Source of the DNA: Nitrososphaerales archaeon TH703
GTDB lineage: Archaea > Thermoproteota > Nitrososphaeria > Nitrososphaerales > Nitrososphaeraceae
Length of the DNA stretch: 5,929 nucleotides
Direction: 5' to 3'
Assembly (NCBI GenBank): GCA_014523525.1
Contig: JAATVL010000023.1
Location: 1-5,929 of the forward strand
Made by a program: the position numbers and the translations under genes. The notes under the pieces were generated by a model. That model saw only the letters and a list, made by a program, of their open reading frames with translations. It searched no databases and was not told the DNA's origin. Positions 4,358 to 5,929 of this stretch are shown here, in pieces. Each line of letters opens with the position of its first letter. Positions within the stretch are counted from its first letter, which is position 1.

Positions 4358-4407
4358 TTTTAACCTTTGAGCAGAGGCAAGTTGTTAACATATTAACAAA
4401 AATCATA
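4353..4407. repeat. 9-bp inverted repeat bracketing the divergent promoter region
   Basis: TATGATTTT (4353-4361) and AAAATCATA (4399-4407) are perfect inverted copies separated by 37 bp. One overlaps the RDD TATA-like box; the other follows the phosphoesterase core promoter. The arrangement is symmetrical between the two divergent genes and suggests a shared regulator, by inference. Confidence 0.4.
4382..4399. promoter_or_regulatory. Operator-like dyad TTGTTAA-CATA-TTAACAA over the phosphoesterase promoter
   Basis: Perfect 7-bp arms (4382-4388 and 4393-4399) flank the spacer CATA. The centre, CATATTAA, is also the best TATA-like element, about 26 bp before the ATG at 4418. A protein bound here would block TBP access, so it looks like a repressor operator. 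No candidate regulator is adjacent. Confidence 0.45.
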
Positions 4408-4417
4408 CGGAAAGTCT

Positions 4418-5527
4418 ATGAAACGAATAACCTTGAGTCCTAGAGGTCGGCTTGCAAGCCGTTTAGATATTTGTATCATATTGTTTATGTGGTTCATGCT
4501 ATTTACTATAGGTGTGTTATCTTTCAACAATAAACTAGTATTTCCTTTAATTTTAGTCATTGTTCTTCTACTGGTATTTCAGCTTAAAGGTAATTTTATG
4601 GATATTGCGAAAGCTGAATCAACAAACGATCTCACTAATATGGTCATTTTTGGCTCTAATCTAAGTTCTGAATCTAGTCAAAGTCAGCATGCTACAACTC
4701 CAAGTGAGACCATGCAACATGTCATAATTATAGTCATGGAAAATAAAGGATATGATCAAGTTATTGGCTCTCCTGACGCTCCATATCAAAGTAAGCTTGC
4801 AAAGGACTATGCTTCCGTCTCTAGATACTATGGGGTTTATCCAGATTCGTTACCTAATTATATATCAATTATATCAGGGTATCCATACATCACCAATGAT
4901 AAAGATCCTGGAACTCGTGCTCCTTTGAAGGAACATACAATTGTAAATCTTCTCGAGTCTAGGAATCTGACTTGGAAGGGCTATTTTGAAGATATGCCAA
5001 ACATATGTCATCTGAAAGATTCAGGAAAATCCGGCTATATTGTACACCATAATCCTTTTGTATACTTTGATATAAGAAATGAAGACAGATGTAACAACAT
5101 TGTTGGTTTGGACGAATTTTTAAAAGACCTTTCTAGTGGCGCTCTTCCAAATTTTTCGTTCATAGTACCAAATAATATTCATGATACTCACGATAGCACT
5201 GTAGCAGACGGAGATAAATGGCTATCGACATTTGTACCTAAAATAATCAACTCGCCAATATTCAACAACACTGCACTGTTCATAGTCTATGATGAAGGTA
5301 AAAAGCATGATAAGTCAGGATTTGGAAACGGATTATACGGAGTAACAGGAGGTCGACTACCCTTAATTTTAGTGTCTCCCCTTGCAAATAATGGATATGT
5401 CTCCTCTTCTGAATATACTCATTATAATCTACTATCTACAGTTGAAAAAATGCTTAACTTGGGAAATCTGGGCAAAGGGGATGCCGCTGCTAAACCTATG
5501 ACAGACCTGTTTAGGAATCGGTCATAA
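4418..5527 (+). CDS. Membrane-anchored phosphoesterase (acid phosphatase/phospholipase C family)
   Basis: A 369-residue protein. The basic N-terminus (MKRITLSPRGRLASR) precedes two hydrophobic segments (about 17-35 and 39-56), then a Ser/Thr/Gln-rich linker (66-98) and a catalytic domain of the phosphoesterase family (alkaline-phosphatase-like fold; AcpA and phospholipase C relatives). Family motifs are in order: HVIIIVMENKGYDQV (101-115, metal-site Glu108/Asn109), YPDSLPNYISIISG (141-154, nucleophile candidate Ser144 by analogy), FIVPNNIHDTHDSTVADGDKWL (248-269), VYDEG (290-294) and THYNLLSTVEKML (334-346). It probably hydrolyses phosphate esters outside the membrane; the substrate is undetermined. 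Four N-x-S/T sequons (N81, N183, N245, N283) agree with an external domain. The ATG has no Shine-Dalgarno sequence, and a TATA-like box lies about 26 bp upstream. It diverges from the RDD gene and converges on the carboxylase gene. Confidence 0.9.
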   Translation: MKRITLSPRGRLASRLDICIILFMWFMLFTIGVLSFNNKLVFPLILVIVLLLVFQLKGNFMDIAKAESTNDLTNMVIFGSNLSSESSQSQHATTPSETMQHVIIIVMENKGYDQVIGSPDAPYQSKLAKDYASVSRYYGVYPDSLPNYISIISGYPYITNDKDPGTRAPLKEHTIVNLLESRNLTWKGYFEDMPNICHLKDSGKSGYIVHHNPFVYFDIRNEDRCNNIVGLDEFLKDLSSGALPNFSFIVPNNIHDTHDSTVADGDKWLSTFVPKIINSPIFNNTALFIVYDEGKKHDKSGFGNGLYGVTGGRLPLILVSPLANNGYVSSSEYTHYNLLSTVEKMLNLGNLGKGDAAAKPMTDLFRNRS

Positions 5528-5537
5528 TTTCATTAAT

Positions 5538-5558
5538 TAGTATTCTATAGTAATACTA
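5538..5558. terminator. Inverted repeat between convergent genes
   Basis: TAGTATT (5538-5544) and AATACTA (5552-5558) form 7-bp arms around a 7-base loop. It sits in the 60-bp gap between the phosphoesterase stop and the carboxyltransferase stop, so it could serve as a two-way transcript end. There is no strong T-run beside it. Confidence 0.35.
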
Positions 5559-5587
5559 TCAATCGTTAGAAGATTCATAAATCACAT

Positions 5588-5929
5588 TTACAACGGGATA
5601 TTTCCATGCTTCCTCATCGGTCTTCTTTCCCTCTTTCTGCAAATAGAGTTTAACGATGATATGAGTACGAATCTGGTATTTCTCGGTTCGATAATATCAT
5701 CGACAAACCCTTTAGAAGCAGCAACATAAGGATTTGCAAATTTTCGCCTATACTCCTCCGCCAATTCTATACGCTTCTTTTGGGGGTTTTCAGACTGAGA
5801 AATCTCCTTCCTGAAGATGATATTACAAGCACCTTCTGGGCCCATGACAGCAATCTCCGCATTAGGCCACGCAAAGTTATAATCTGAACCTATGTGTTTA
5901 CTATTCATGACATCATAAGCACCTCCGTA
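5588..5929 (-). CDS. pccB: Acyl-CoA (acetyl/propionyl-CoA) carboxylase carboxyltransferase subunit, C-terminal part
   Basis: The last 113 codons of a biotin-dependent carboxyltransferase beta-type subunit, running off the right edge. The frame is open to base 5929, so the Met at 5908 is internal. It reads YGGAYDVMNSKHIG, then FAWPNAEIAVMGPEGA, FANPYVAASKGFVDDIIEPRNTR and the terminal KHGNIPL, all classic for propionyl-CoA/methylmalonyl-CoA carboxyltransferases. The domain transfers CO2 from carboxybiotin to the acyl-CoA; full proteins are about 510-520 residues. In ammonia-oxidising archaea a homologue carboxylates both acetyl-CoA and propionyl-CoA in the 3-hydroxypropionate/4-hydroxybutyrate cycle. 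That assignment depends on the inferred organism. The partner biotin carboxylase and carrier genes are not in view. A distinct methylmalonyl-CoA decarboxylase subunit is possible but less likely. Confidence 0.93.
   Translation of the reverse strand, partial: YGGAYDVMNSKHIGSDYNFAWPNAEIAVMGPEGACNIIFRKEISQSENPQKKRIELAEEYRRKFANPYVAASKGFVDDIIEPRNTRFVLISSLNSICRKRERRPMRKHGNIPL

Noticed and set aside
1..5929. Multi-gene defence, mobile or biosynthetic system
   Set aside because: There is no transposase, integrase, nuclease, toxin-antitoxin pair or repeat array. The genes are mostly single units with household, envelope or stress roles.

Overview
The window looks like a chromosomal segment from an AT-rich ammonia-oxidising archaeon (Thaumarchaeota/Nitrososphaeria, perhaps Nitrosocosmicus-like). 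This is inferred from gene content, not from a search. The markers are the C-terminus of an acyl-CoA carboxylase carboxyltransferase of the kind used in the 3-hydroxypropionate/4-hydroxybutyrate cycle, a small cupredoxin-like secreted protein, a single-domain universal stress protein, and many short genes whose TATA-like boxes lie about 25 bp from the start codon (leaderless style), several with TTG or GTG starts.

Layout, left to right. 1-398 (minus) is the N-terminal third of an MFS symporter cut by the window edge. 399-1004 holds a possible signal-peptide gene remnant on the plus strand, a small minus-strand ORF of unknown function (577-765) and palindromes. 1005-1310 (plus) is a small winged-helix-like protein, followed by a long stem-loop. 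1541-1966 (minus) is a UspA-type ATP-binding stress protein with a patterned upstream region. 2130-2267 is a doubtful small ORF, followed by a three-helix membrane protein (2283-2588) and a small protein (2660-2875). The frame of that last gene, read past its stop, continues into a clear CxxC...CxxC zinc-ribbon signature interrupted by two stop codons. 2950-3369 (minus) is a secreted cupredoxin-fold protein that has lost three of the four type-1 copper ligands. 3370-3780 is an AT-rich spacer ending in a perfect palindrome. 3781-4329 (minus, RDD membrane protein) and 4418-5527 (plus, membrane-anchored phosphoesterase) diverge from a compact 88-bp promoter region carrying two dyads. 5588-5929 (minus) is the carboxyltransferase C-terminus, convergent with the phosphoesterase.

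No operon-scale system, CRISPR array, insertion sequence, tRNA or rRNA was recognised. Most genes are single transcription units, with envelope and stress functions predominating. The most notable signals are the broken zinc-ribbon gene, the copper-ligand-less cupredoxin and the dyad-rich divergent promoter.
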